A stretch of DNA of 11,520 bases from Sphingobacteriia bacterium. Lineage in GTDB: Bacteria; Bacteroidota; Bacteroidia; UBA7662. Under the pieces are notes generated by a model, which saw only the letters and a list, made by a program, of their open reading frames with translations, searched no databases and was not told where the DNA came from. Both the position numbers and the translations under genes were made by a program. This document shows positions 1 to 6,450 of the stretch, one piece after another. The stretch covers positions 1 through 11,520 of the forward strand of contig RFPG01000023.1 in the NCBI GenBank assembly GCA_009926245.1. Reading direction: 5' to 3'. The stretch's first letter is position 1. Every line of letters starts with the position of its first letter.

Positions 1-629
1 TTGGGGAGACGATGACCGAGGAGGAATTTATGAAACGCACCGAGGACCTTATCAAGGCCCGTTGGGACGAAGAATCGGAGCAACTACTCCGTTATCGCAT
101 GATGGAGGCTTTTTTTGGTGAACATCCCATGGAACTTCCGGATGCCTTTTTGAAACGTCTCCTGCGCAGCAACGAAAACAAGGGGGACGCAGGTCATCAA
201 CATGACCACGACCACGACCATGACCACGGCCACGACCATGACCACGATCATGACCATAGCCACGACCACCAGGATCCAGCACAATACGAGGCCTTTGCCA
301 AGCAACTCAAAAAGGACCTGATCATTGATGTTTTGTTAAAACAACACGATGTTCGAATTGAGCGCGAAGCCATGCTTCAGGAGGCCGAAGCACGTTTGTT
401 TCAACAATTTTCTTCCTACGGTATTTCGCCCGAACAAATTCCTTTGCGCCGCTATGCCGAAGATTATTTGGCCAAAGAACAGAACGAGTCCTCGGTCTAT
501 TATTCCCTCAAATACCGTCATGCCGAAGACATTCTTCGTTCTCAAATTCAGGTAGCCATCGAAGAAAGCGATTATCCATCTTTCAAAGTCCGGCTGGAAG
601 AGGCCTTTGGGTCACCATCCCAGGCTTAA
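1..629 (+). CDS. tig: Trigger factor, C-terminal part, with His-Asp-rich insert (5' truncated by window)
   Basis: Ribosome-associated chaperone that binds nascent chains at the exit tunnel; only its C-terminal helical 'arm' domain lies in the window. The frame is open from base 3 with no upstream stop, so the ATG at 12 is internal. The visible part is about 208 codons and ends at TAA 627-629. It reads as a trigger factor C-terminal domain: TEEEF near its beginning, then LPDAFLKRLL, then a second helical stretch from AFAKQLKKDLIIDVLL to the end. The ribosome-binding and PPIase-like domains would be upstream, outside the window. Between the two helical stretches lies a run of 13 alternating histidines (195-269), which is not a standard trigger factor element. 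The gene lies 58 bases before clpP, matching the widespread tig-clpP-clpX order, which supports the assignment. The family call is firm; any metal-binding role of the insert is inference. Confidence 0.93.
   Translation, partial: GETMTEEEFMKRTEDLIKARWDEESEQLLRYRMMEAFFGEHPMELPDAFLKRLLRSNENKGDAGHQHDHDHDHDHGHDHDHDHDHSHDHQDPAQYEAFAKQLKKDLIIDVLLKQHDVRIEREAMLQEAEARLFQQFSSYGISPEQIPLRRYAEDYLAKEQNESSVYYSLKYRHAEDILRSQIQVAIEESDYPSFKVRLEEAFGSPSQA
195..269 (+). repeat. Degenerate 6-base tandem repeat encoding a (His-Asp)n tract in tig
   Basis: From 201 to 269 the DNA is an imperfect tandem repeat of CAYGAC hexamers (Y = C or T), encoding alternating His and Asp with one Gly and one Ser interruption; His-Gln precedes it at 195-200. 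Thirteen histidines occur at every second residue. CAT and CAC are mixed, as are GAC and GAT, which suggests selection for the protein rather than a very recent pure expansion. Such hexamer repeats can change copy number without shifting the frame, so length variation among strains is plausible. Confidence 0.9.
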
Positions 630-631
630 TC

Positions 632-659
632 TTGGACCGAGGCACTTTGGCTTTATAGA
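632..659 (+). promoter_or_regulatory. Possible promoter upstream of clpP (weak)
   Basis: TTGGAC at 632-637 and TATAGA at 654-659 are separated by 16 bases in the 58-base tig-clpP gap, resembling a sigma70-type -35/-10 pair. Bacteroidota primary sigma factors usually prefer TTTG and TAnnTTTG, and no good TAnnTTTG box is seen here, so this could be chance. clpP may instead be transcribed by read-through from tig. Confidence 0.22.
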
Positions 660-671
660 TACACCAACACC

Positions 672-682
672 CAACCCCCTAA
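672..682 (+). promoter_or_regulatory. C-rich leader motif CAACCCCCTAA before clpP start
   Basis: CAACCCCCTAA ends 5 bases before the clpP ATG at 688. No purine-rich Shine-Dalgarno sequence is present. A nearly identical string lies just before the mdh start, and CAACCC variants precede tilS and the third protease in the array. Its function is unknown; it is recorded because of the recurrence. Confidence 0.35.
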
Positions 683-687
683 TTCCC

Positions 688-1374
688 ATGAACTTTTCCA
701 ACGAATTCGAATCTTTTGCCACCCGTCACTTGGGAATGCACACCAAAGCCATTGAAGGCGGTTTACAGCGTCAACTTCTGGGCTTTACTCCTTACATCAT
801 CGAAGAGCGGCCCATGAACATTGCGTCCATGGATGTCTTTTCGCGCCTCATGATGGATCGCATCATTTTTATGGGGGTCGGGGTTTCCAATGAAGTTGCT
901 AATATTATTCAAGCCCAGCTTTTGTTTTTGGATTCGGTGGACTCATCGCGTGATATTCAGATTTATATCAACAGCCCCGGGGGGTCGGTCTATGCGGGTT
1001 TGGGTATCTACGATACCATGCAATTCATTTCGGCAGATGTGGCGACCATTTGCACCGGGATGGCCGCTTCGATGGCGGCTGTCTTGTTGTGTGCGGGTGC
1101 TCCTGGCAAAAGAACAGCCCTGAAACATGCGCGGGTTATGATTCATCAGCCCATGAGTGGTATGCAGGGTCAGGTCACTGAAATGGAAATCGCCCTCAAA
1201 GAAACCCTCAAGGTTCGGGATGAATTGTACCAAATTTTGGCCGACCACAGCGGACAATCCTTCGAAAAAATCACCAAGGATTCGGATCGTGACTATTGGA
1301 TGAGCGCTACCGAGGCCAAAACCTACGGCATGATTGACGATGTCCTTGTGAAAAATCCCAAATCCGCCCGTTAA
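688..1374 (+). CDS. clpP: ATP-dependent Clp protease proteolytic subunit ClpP
   Basis: Serine peptidase subunit of the cytoplasmic ClpXP/ClpAP machine, forming a tetradecameric chamber that degrades unfolded or tagged proteins. The 228-residue product from ATG 688 is slightly longer than E. coli ClpP (207). The catalytic triad is visible: Ser128 in GMAASMA (codon 1069-1071), His153 in MIHQP and Asp202 in [19 protein letters not shown] and the Gly-rich strand are also conserved. A longer reading from TTG 607 would overlap tig and add a low-conservation Pro-rich stretch, so ATG 688 is preferred; ATG 736 is a further alternative. The residues before GLQRQLLGF may be a short propeptide. The stop codon overlaps the clpX start by one base (TAATG), implying translational coupling and matched production of the two ClpXP partners. 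Confidence 0.97.
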   Translation: MNFSNEFESFATRHLGMHTKAIEGGLQRQLLGFTPYIIEERPMNIASMDVFSRLMMDRIIFMGVGVSNEVANIIQAQLLFLDSVDSSRDIQIYINSPGGSVYAGLGIYDTMQFISADVATICTGMAASMAAVLLCAGAPGKRTALKHARVMIHQPMSGMQGQVTEMEIALKETLKVRDELYQILADHSGQSFEKITKDSDRDYWMSATEAKTYGMIDDVLVKNPKSAR

Positions 1375-2666
1375 TGCCAGCTAACAAATCTTGGACTTGT
1401 TCCTTTTGTAGCAGGGCGGTATCCCAATCCGCTTTTATGGTGGTGGGAACCGAAGGCAGAATTTGTGAGCAGTGTATTCCGGGGGTTTACCGGATGTTCC
1501 GGGAGCGACAAGATTTGCCAGCGGATGCGGTTTCAGAAAACGAGCCCAGGAAATCCAATCGTCGCAAACCTCGTTCGGAGCAATTCAATCCCCGGACGAT
1601 CAAGGCTTTTTTGGATCAATACGTCGTAGGTCAGGACAAGGCCAAACAGGCCATGTCGGTGGCGGTTTACAATCATTACCGCCGCATTGGCGAAATCAGT
1701 GGTCAGGCCAAGACGGCGGCGGTTACCCCGGACATTGAATTGGACAAATCCAATATGCTGTTGGTAGGCGAAACCGGCACGGGTAAAACACTGTTGGCGA
1801 GAACCTTGGCCCGAATGCTGGAATTACCTTTTTGCATAGCCGATGCCACGGCTCTGACCGAGGCGGGTTATGTTGGTGAGGACGTGGAAAGTATTTTGAC
1901 GCGGTTGTTGCAGGCGGCTGATTACAATGTTGAAGCGGCCCAAAAGGGGATTGTCTACCTCGACGAAGTTGACAAAATTTCTCGCAAAAGCGATAATCCA
2001 TCCATCACCCGGGATGTCTCTGGGGAAGGAGTTCAGCAGGCTTTGCTCAAAATGCTGGAGGGTACCGTTGTCAATGTGCCCCCGCAGGGTGGCCGGAAGC
2101 ATCCGGACCAGAAATACATTGCCTTGGATACCCGAAATATTTTGTTCATCTGTGGTGGGGCCTTTGATGGCTTGGATAAAATCATCGCTCGCAGGGTGAA
2201 CAAGCAGGCTATTGGCTACCGTTCGGGGAACGATGCCCTGGCCACCGAAGTGGGCGCATCCCTTCTTTCGCAGGTTAGCCCTGTTGATTTGCGACATTAC
2301 GGGTTGATTCCAGAATTGTTAGGTCGTTTACCGGTTTTGGTTCACTTGGAGCCTTTGGACCGGGAGTCCTTGCTCGCTATTTTGACGCAACCCAAAAACG
2401 CTTTGGTGCGCCAATACGAGCATCAGTTTGCATTGGAGGGCATGGCTTTGGAATTTTCGCCCGAGGCCTTGGAAGAAATCGTGACCTGTGCCCTTGATTT
2501 GAAGCTCGGAGCACGCGGACTGCGTTCCATCATGGAAGCGGCCTTGGGCCAAGCGATGTTTGAATGGCCTGGTGCTGAGAACCGCCCCGAACGTCTTCAG
2601 GTTGATCGGGATTTTGTGAGGAGTCGCCTTCAGAGCGCTGGTCTTTTGATACGTAAAGCCTCCTGA
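1374..2666 (+). CDS. clpX: ATP-dependent Clp protease ATP-binding subunit ClpX
   Basis: Hexameric AAA+ unfoldase that recognises substrates, threads them through its pore and feeds them to ClpP. The 430-residue protein has the full ClpX layout: an N-terminal Cys4 zinc-binding domain (C9, C12, C31, C34), Walker A GETGTGKT at 132-139, pore-1 loop GYVG at 165-168, Walker B VYLDE at 194-198, the RKH loop at 241-243, a likely arginine finger at R318 in ELLGR, and sensor-2 GAR at 379-381. The ClpP-docking tripeptide, IGF in E. coli, reads IGY at 280-282. The start overlaps the clpP stop by one base. The length is close to E. coli ClpX (424), and no truncation or frameshift is seen. The downstream reductase-like gene begins 2 bases after its stop, so it is probably cotranscribed. 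Confidence 0.98.
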   Translation: MPANKSWTCSFCSRAVSQSAFMVVGTEGRICEQCIPGVYRMFRERQDLPADAVSENEPRKSNRRKPRSEQFNPRTIKAFLDQYVVGQDKAKQAMSVAVYNHYRRIGEISGQAKTAAVTPDIELDKSNMLLVGETGTGKTLLARTLARMLELPFCIADATALTEAGYVGEDVESILTRLLQAADYNVEAAQKGIVYLDEVDKISRKSDNPSITRDVSGEGVQQALLKMLEGTVVNVPPQGGRKHPDQKYIALDTRNILFICGGAFDGLDKIIARRVNKQAIGYRSGNDALATEVGASLLSQVSPVDLRHYGLIPELLGRLPVLVHLEPLDRESLLAILTQPKNALVRQYEHQFALEGMALEFSPEALEEIVTCALDLKLGARGLRSIMEAALGQAMFEWPGAENRPERLQVDRDFVRSRLQSAGLLIRKAS

Positions 2667-2668
2667 TT

Positions 2669-3226
2669 TTGGGAACTATCGTAGGTCCCAAGGTAGGATT
2701 GGTTTGCGCAACCAGTCGCCATGGTTCAACGAGCATGAAGTTGCTACGTTGTTATGAACAAATTTTACATCAAAGGCACGGGGTCTTTTCAGAGACCCTT
2801 GATTTGGCGCTGCTGCCATCGGATTTTTTGACTTCGGTCTTGTACCAGCCCTCCAAATCATCGCATCCGGAATGGCAAAAGTGGCAGGAGATGGTGGATA
2901 CCTTGGATGTTTTGGTTTTTGTGATTCCCGAGTACAATGGGTCCTATCCAGGAATCCTCAAGGCCTTTATCGATGCCTTGGCCTTCCCCAGGTCCCTGCA
3001 AGGCAAAAGGGCAGCCATGATTGGTTTATCGGATGGAACCCAAGGGGCGGCCTTGGGCATGGCCCATTTTGCGGATGTTTTGAACTATGCCGGGGCGGTG
3101 GCATTGCCATTGCGTCCTCGTCTCATCCAAATTAATCGTTACATGGAAGGGGATCAACTGGTTCACGAACCTTACCTGCGTTTGTTGGAACAACACGCGG
3201 ACTCCTTGATGGCGCTGCTGCGTTGA
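2669..3226 (+). CDS. NAD(P)H-dependent FMN reductase-family flavoprotein (TTG start)
   Basis: A 185-residue protein with the flavodoxin-like fold of the NADPH-dependent FMN reductase family, which binds FMN and reduces flavin, quinone or azo substrates in the cytoplasm. Visible marks are a first beta strand followed by the phosphate-binding loop TSRHGSTS at 15-22, the flavin-contact motif PEYNGSYPG at 87-95 followed by KAFIDAL, and the loop GLSDGTQGAALGM at 119-131. The length is normal for the family. The reading frame is closed upstream by a stop at 2654-2656 and has no ATG before 2735, which would remove the phosphate loop. The start is therefore non-ATG, most likely TTG 2669, 2 bases after the clpX stop; CTG 2663, ATT 2666 or TTG 2699 are possible. 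Family assignment is good, but the substrate cannot be told. Its place after clpX suggests cotranscription and perhaps a redox-stress link, which is inference. Confidence 0.87.
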   Translation: MGTIVGPKVGLVCATSRHGSTSMKLLRCYEQILHQRHGVFSETLDLALLPSDFLTSVLYQPSKSSHPEWQKWQEMVDTLDVLVFVIPEYNGSYPGILKAFIDALAFPRSLQGKRAAMIGLSDGTQGAALGMAHFADVLNYAGAVALPLRPRLIQINRYMEGDQLVHEPYLRLLEQHADSLMALLR

Positions 3227-3329
3227 TGATTGCGATAGGGGAGTCCTTCCTGTTCGAGACTTGTATGTGCGGCTTCTTTTGGGGCGATACCGATGCAGTC
3301 ACGCCCATTCTAGAATTCCGATAATTATC
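3227..3329. other. Convergent intergenic region with two adjacent 10-bp palindromes
   Basis: This 103-base gap separates the clp block from the oppositely oriented protease array, so both transcripts must end near here. Two perfect 10-bp palindromes, ATTCTAGAAT (3307-3316) and GATAATTATC (3320-3329), lie 3 bases apart at the protease end. Neither has a loop or a following T-run, so they do not resemble a classical intrinsic terminator. No stable GC-rich hairpin was found by eye, and no gene or RNA is apparent. Confidence 0.4.
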
Positions 3330-4877
3330 CTAGTAAACGACGAAACGTGCTCTTGCGTTTTGGCCCGACCCACTGGCTTCAAAAAAGTACAGACCTGCCT
3401 CAAAATTGCTGAGGGAGTATTCTCGCAGCCCTTCCCCTGCCTGGTACGTATCGGTCAAAATCACCTTGCCGCTGTAATCGCTGATCCGAATCTGCATGAG
3501 GGTGGTGCTTGGGGCGATGGATGGGGCATCTGCTTGCCAATTCAAGGTTTGGTTCCGGCTAAGCAAGGTAGGGTACAAACGCCATTCGGGTTGGATGATT
3601 CCATTGACCGAGGCCCCAAAGGGGGTGGTTGTGCTAAAGGTGCGAATGGGTGATGCCGGTGCACAGGTCGAAGCCGGGTTGAGAGGTCGAATCGTAACGG
3701 AATAATTTCCGCTCGAACCCAAATCGGGTCCGGTGTACAAGAAGCTGGTATCGTTGACCCAACGCTCAAACATCAGCGTGATGCCCCGAACAACGCGCAC
3801 GTAATACATGGTGGCATTGGGTACGGATGTCCATCGAAAGAAAACCCAGTTGGCAGGGGAGGGAGCAGCTCCAACCGCCGGCTCTAGAATCGTGGTGGTA
3901 CTGCGCACGGTGTCGTAGGCCGGCATGGGAGGCAGAAGTAGATACGACCGAGGGCCGTTGCCTCCGCTCGTTCCGGTGAGGGTGTTACGCATCACCGAAA
4001 TTTGTTGGTTCGAAAAACGATTTTGGCAATTGTCCAGGGAATACGACATGAACAACGCCGCATCCGGTCGGAATGGGTCCCCGTTTAGATCGGTATCCTG
4101 CGGTGCCGCGCTGTTGCAAGGCCAGCGGGTTCCAATAAAATCGGCGGGCGTATCGCAAAACCGGTCTCCAGCATTGGCGCAATTGGACGGTTGCCGACCG
4201 TTCGCGGTATCGTTGGGATTCCGCGTGACTCTTTCGGCAAAGACTCCTTGTGGCTGGGGGCTCGTTCCTTCAAAGGGGTGTGGCAAGGCCAGGTAATGGC
4301 CCATTTCGTGGGCCAGGGTGGAATTACCCGGCTGCGAACAAGATACACTCATCATCAAGCCTCCTTGACGCAGGGTGGTACCCGCCCCGGATCCCGGAAA
4401 AGTGGCGTAACCGCAGAGTCCCATGGCCGAGAGATCCACATAATGGACGTTCACCGTTCTGGAAACATTGTAGGTACTCATCTGTGTATTTCCTTGGCCC
4501 CAACCCGTGTGATAATAGAGGTTTCCGTCGTAGATATAATTGGGTTGGTCCTTCAAATAAAAATGAATCCCGCTGGAACGGTATTTTTGGTTGAGTTCGC
4601 ACAACGTCGTAAGGAGGGCGGGGACTTGCATGTAATTGTTGTTGCCAGGGGCACGAACAATATGGGCTTTGAAGGGGATATTGATTCTTGTAACAACACC
4701 CGAATCCCGTTCCGCCTGGTAGGTTTGGGCCAAGGCTTCGAGGTAGGCAAAATGCGCCGAATCCGGGGAGGCGGTTCCGCACAAACCTTGGGCAGGCATC
4801 TGAGCCTGGGTTCTAGAGCCAAGGAGCAAGGCCAGGATTGTCAAAAATCCGGTGCAGAATGAAAAGGGGTGGCGCAT
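3330..4877 (-). CDS. Secreted M43-type (cytophagalysin-like) metalloprotease, third gene of array
   Basis: Predicted extracellular zinc endopeptidase of 515 residues. It has an N-terminal signal peptide (hydrophobic 9-20, likely cleaved in TQA|QM near 25). The catalytic domain carries HEMGHYLALPH at 190-200, where the three histidines are the expected zinc ligands and E191 the general base, and a Met-turn MSYSLDNC from M277. The Cys-containing block AGDRFCDTP at 236-244 is shared with its neighbours. A fibronectin III-like domain follows at about 320-418. The last 80 or so residues (from about 432) form a beta-rich domain with WRLYP and GLYFFEASG, resembling a T9SS type A sorting domain that would direct export and surface attachment or release. 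The usual glycine between the second and third zinc histidines is Ala197. It starts 18 bases after the second array gene, so it is probably the last gene of a three-gene operon. Natural substrates are unknown. Confidence 0.9.
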   Translation of the reverse strand: MRHPFSFCTGFLTILALLLGSRTQAQMPAQGLCGTASPDSAHFAYLEALAQTYQAERDSGVVTRINIPFKAHIVRAPGNNNYMQVPALLTTLCELNQKYRSSGIHFYLKDQPNYIYDGNLYYHTGWGQGNTQMSTYNVSRTVNVHYVDLSAMGLCGYATFPGSGAGTTLRQGGLMMSVSCSQPGNSTLAHEMGHYLALPHPFEGTSPQPQGVFAERVTRNPNDTANGRQPSNCANAGDRFCDTPADFIGTRWPCNSAAPQDTDLNGDPFRPDAALFMSYSLDNCQNRFSNQQISVMRNTLTGTSGGNGPRSYLLLPPMPAYDTVRSTTTILEPAVGAAPSPANWVFFRWTSVPNATMYYVRVVRGITLMFERWVNDTSFLYTGPDLGSSGNYSVTIRPLNPASTCAPASPIRTFSTTTPFGASVNGIIQPEWRLYPTLLSRNQTLNWQADAPSIAPSTTLMQIRISDYSGKVILTDTYQAGEGLREYSLSNFEAGLYFFEASGSGQNARARFVVY

Positions 4878-4895
4878 CGGGTTGAATTTAGAAAA

Positions 4896-6425
4896 TTAAG
4901 GAAGTCTCAAGAGGCGAACCGTCATGCGCTGCCTGTTTTGGGTACATTCCATGCGGTAGGAACCCGTGGGCAAATCCCCGGGTAAGTGAATGAGTGTCCC
5001 GGAATCTTCGGGCCAAATGCTTCCTTGGCAGACGATTCGTCCTAGTTGATCTTTGAGGTTCCAATCGAGGGTCGTCCCGGCCTGGATTCCATCGAGGGTC
5101 AGGGGATCTCCTTCCCGGAACACGGTCGGGTAAACCCGGGCCTGCAGGGTATTGGAGGCATCGCTAACACCGGCAAAAACGTAGCTGGACGTACTAAAGG
5201 AATCTCGGGGGGAAAAAGCCGAACAAAGATCACCCCCGTTCAATCCACGGACAACCCAGCTGTATTGGCGAACACCGCGAAGTCGGTTCCCCAAGGCGTG
5301 GTAGAAGGTATCCGGTACCAGGGTATCAAAGACATTTACATTGAATTGAAATATACGCAATTGGTACAAGGTGGCGCCGGGCAAGGCATTCCAACGGAAC
5401 AAGGCATTGTTAGGAACAACGGTATCCGTTATTTGAGGGAAGATTTTGGTAGGAGTACCTACCATGGTCCCAAAAACCGGAGGGGGACTGAGGGTCAAAT
5501 AACCGCGAGGAGCCGATACACTGTTCACGGTAGCCCGCATGGCGGCCATTTGTTGCGGACTAAAACGAGACATGCAGTTATCGTTCGAATAACTCATGTA
5601 ATACGAGGAGTCCGGCCTAAAAAGATCACCGTTAAGGTCCAATTGCACTCTCCAAGATGGACAGGCCCAACGGGTTGCTATAAAATCCGAAGGCGTATCG
5701 CAAAATCGATCTCCGGAATTGAAACAATTGGCCGATAGCCGGGGAGGGGTTTCGTTAAAATTTCGAGTGACCCTTTCGGCGATAGGATCCACAGGGTTGG
5801 ACGAGGTTTCGTCAAACGTATGAGGAAGGTTGAGGTAATGCCCTAGTTCATGAGCCAAGGTGGTTCCTTCGGGTTGCGAACATCCAAAAGACATCACAAC
5901 GGCCCCGTCGTTTTGGAAACCGCCCGGCCCCGTTAAAGGATAAAAGGCAAAACCGCAGAGGCTCATCCCGGACAGATCCGTATAATAAATATTGATGGTT
6001 CTGGCCACGTTGTTCTGGTCGATCATCGTCATCAAGGGCTGGTACGAGGTCGCTCCGTAGTAGGCGGTGTTATCAATAAACTTAACCCTCTCCACCAAAT
6101 AAAACGAGATGCGCGCGGGCAAAAAGCGTTGGTTCAGGTTGCATAGCGTGGCAAAAACAGCGCTTTCGCTCATTCCTCCAAAGCCCGAACTGCTACGGAC
6201 GATATGGGCGGTCACCGGTAAGCGAATCCAACTCGTGTCTTCGGTTTGAATACCGTAGCTAGATGCCAAACTTTCCAAATACGAGAGGGTTGATGCGGGA
6301 GCGGGACCTGTCCCGCAGGTTCCATTGTTTTGGGCCAAAACACCCGTGGACCCCAACAACAAGAGTACCAAAAGCGCGGTGGTGCGGCGAACGATGCTCA
6401 ACATCATCTCGGGGAGGGATTTCAT
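4896..6425 (-). CDS. Secreted M43-type metalloprotease, second gene of array
   Basis: Predicted extracellular zinc endopeptidase of 509 residues, paralogous to both neighbours. The signal peptide has a long leucine/valine core (about 16-30), with likely cleavage VLA|QN after residue 31. The catalytic motif is HELGHYLNLPH at 192-202 (zinc ligands H192, H196, H202; general base E193) with Met-turn MSYSNDNC from M277. Shared family blocks are CGTGPAPASTL near 37-47 and SGDRFCDTP at 237-245. Asn199 replaces the usual metzincin glycine. A fibronectin III-like domain lies at about 322-412. The C-terminal 80 residues (about 429-509) contain VYPTVFREG and LPTGSYRMEC, a much weaker match to a T9SS sorting domain than the first array gene's, ending in an Arg/Leu-rich tail. 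It lies 25 bases after the first array gene and 18 before the third, consistent with cotranscription. Confidence 0.9.
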   Translation of the reverse strand: MKSLPEMMLSIVRRTTALLVLLLLGSTGVLAQNNGTCGTGPAPASTLSYLESLASSYGIQTEDTSWIRLPVTAHIVRSSSGFGGMSESAVFATLCNLNQRFLPARISFYLVERVKFIDNTAYYGATSYQPLMTMIDQNNVARTINIYYTDLSGMSLCGFAFYPLTGPGGFQNDGAVVMSFGCSQPEGTTLAHELGHYLNLPHTFDETSSNPVDPIAERVTRNFNETPPRLSANCFNSGDRFCDTPSDFIATRWACPSWRVQLDLNGDLFRPDSSYYMSYSNDNCMSRFSPQQMAAMRATVNSVSAPRGYLTLSPPPVFGTMVGTPTKIFPQITDTVVPNNALFRWNALPGATLYQLRIFQFNVNVFDTLVPDTFYHALGNRLRGVRQYSWVVRGLNGGDLCSAFSPRDSFSTSSYVFAGVSDASNTLQARVYPTVFREGDPLTLDGIQAGTTLDWNLKDQLGRIVCQGSIWPEDSGTLIHLPGDLPTGSYRMECTQNRQRMTVRLLRLP

Positions 6426-6450
6426 AGGTTAGGAGTAGGGTAGGGTAAGC

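Noticed and set aside
52..305. Minus-strand frames opposite the His-rich tract giving Gly/Arg/His-rich or Val/Met-rich peptides
   Set aside because: They are translations of the CAYGAC hexamer repeat from the other strand. The Val/Met-rich one looks like a membrane segment only because of the repeat.
607..687. 27-residue N-terminal extension of ClpP from TTG 607
   Set aside because: It overlaps the tig 3' end, is Pro-rich without family resemblance, and ATG 688 fits the known ClpP N-terminus.
4191..4862. Long open frame (223 codons) on the + strand opposite the third protease gene
   Set aside because: No recognisable domain. Similar antisense frames of 217-230 codons occur opposite the other two proteases (5046-5738 and 6805-7458). 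All three proteases show conserved catalytic motifs on the minus strand, so these are codon-bias shadows.
6426..6450. GGGTA/GGTTA-like repeats in the gap between the first two protease genes
   Set aside because: Too short and irregular for a repeat array; more likely part of the C-rich leader pattern seen before start codons on the coding strand.
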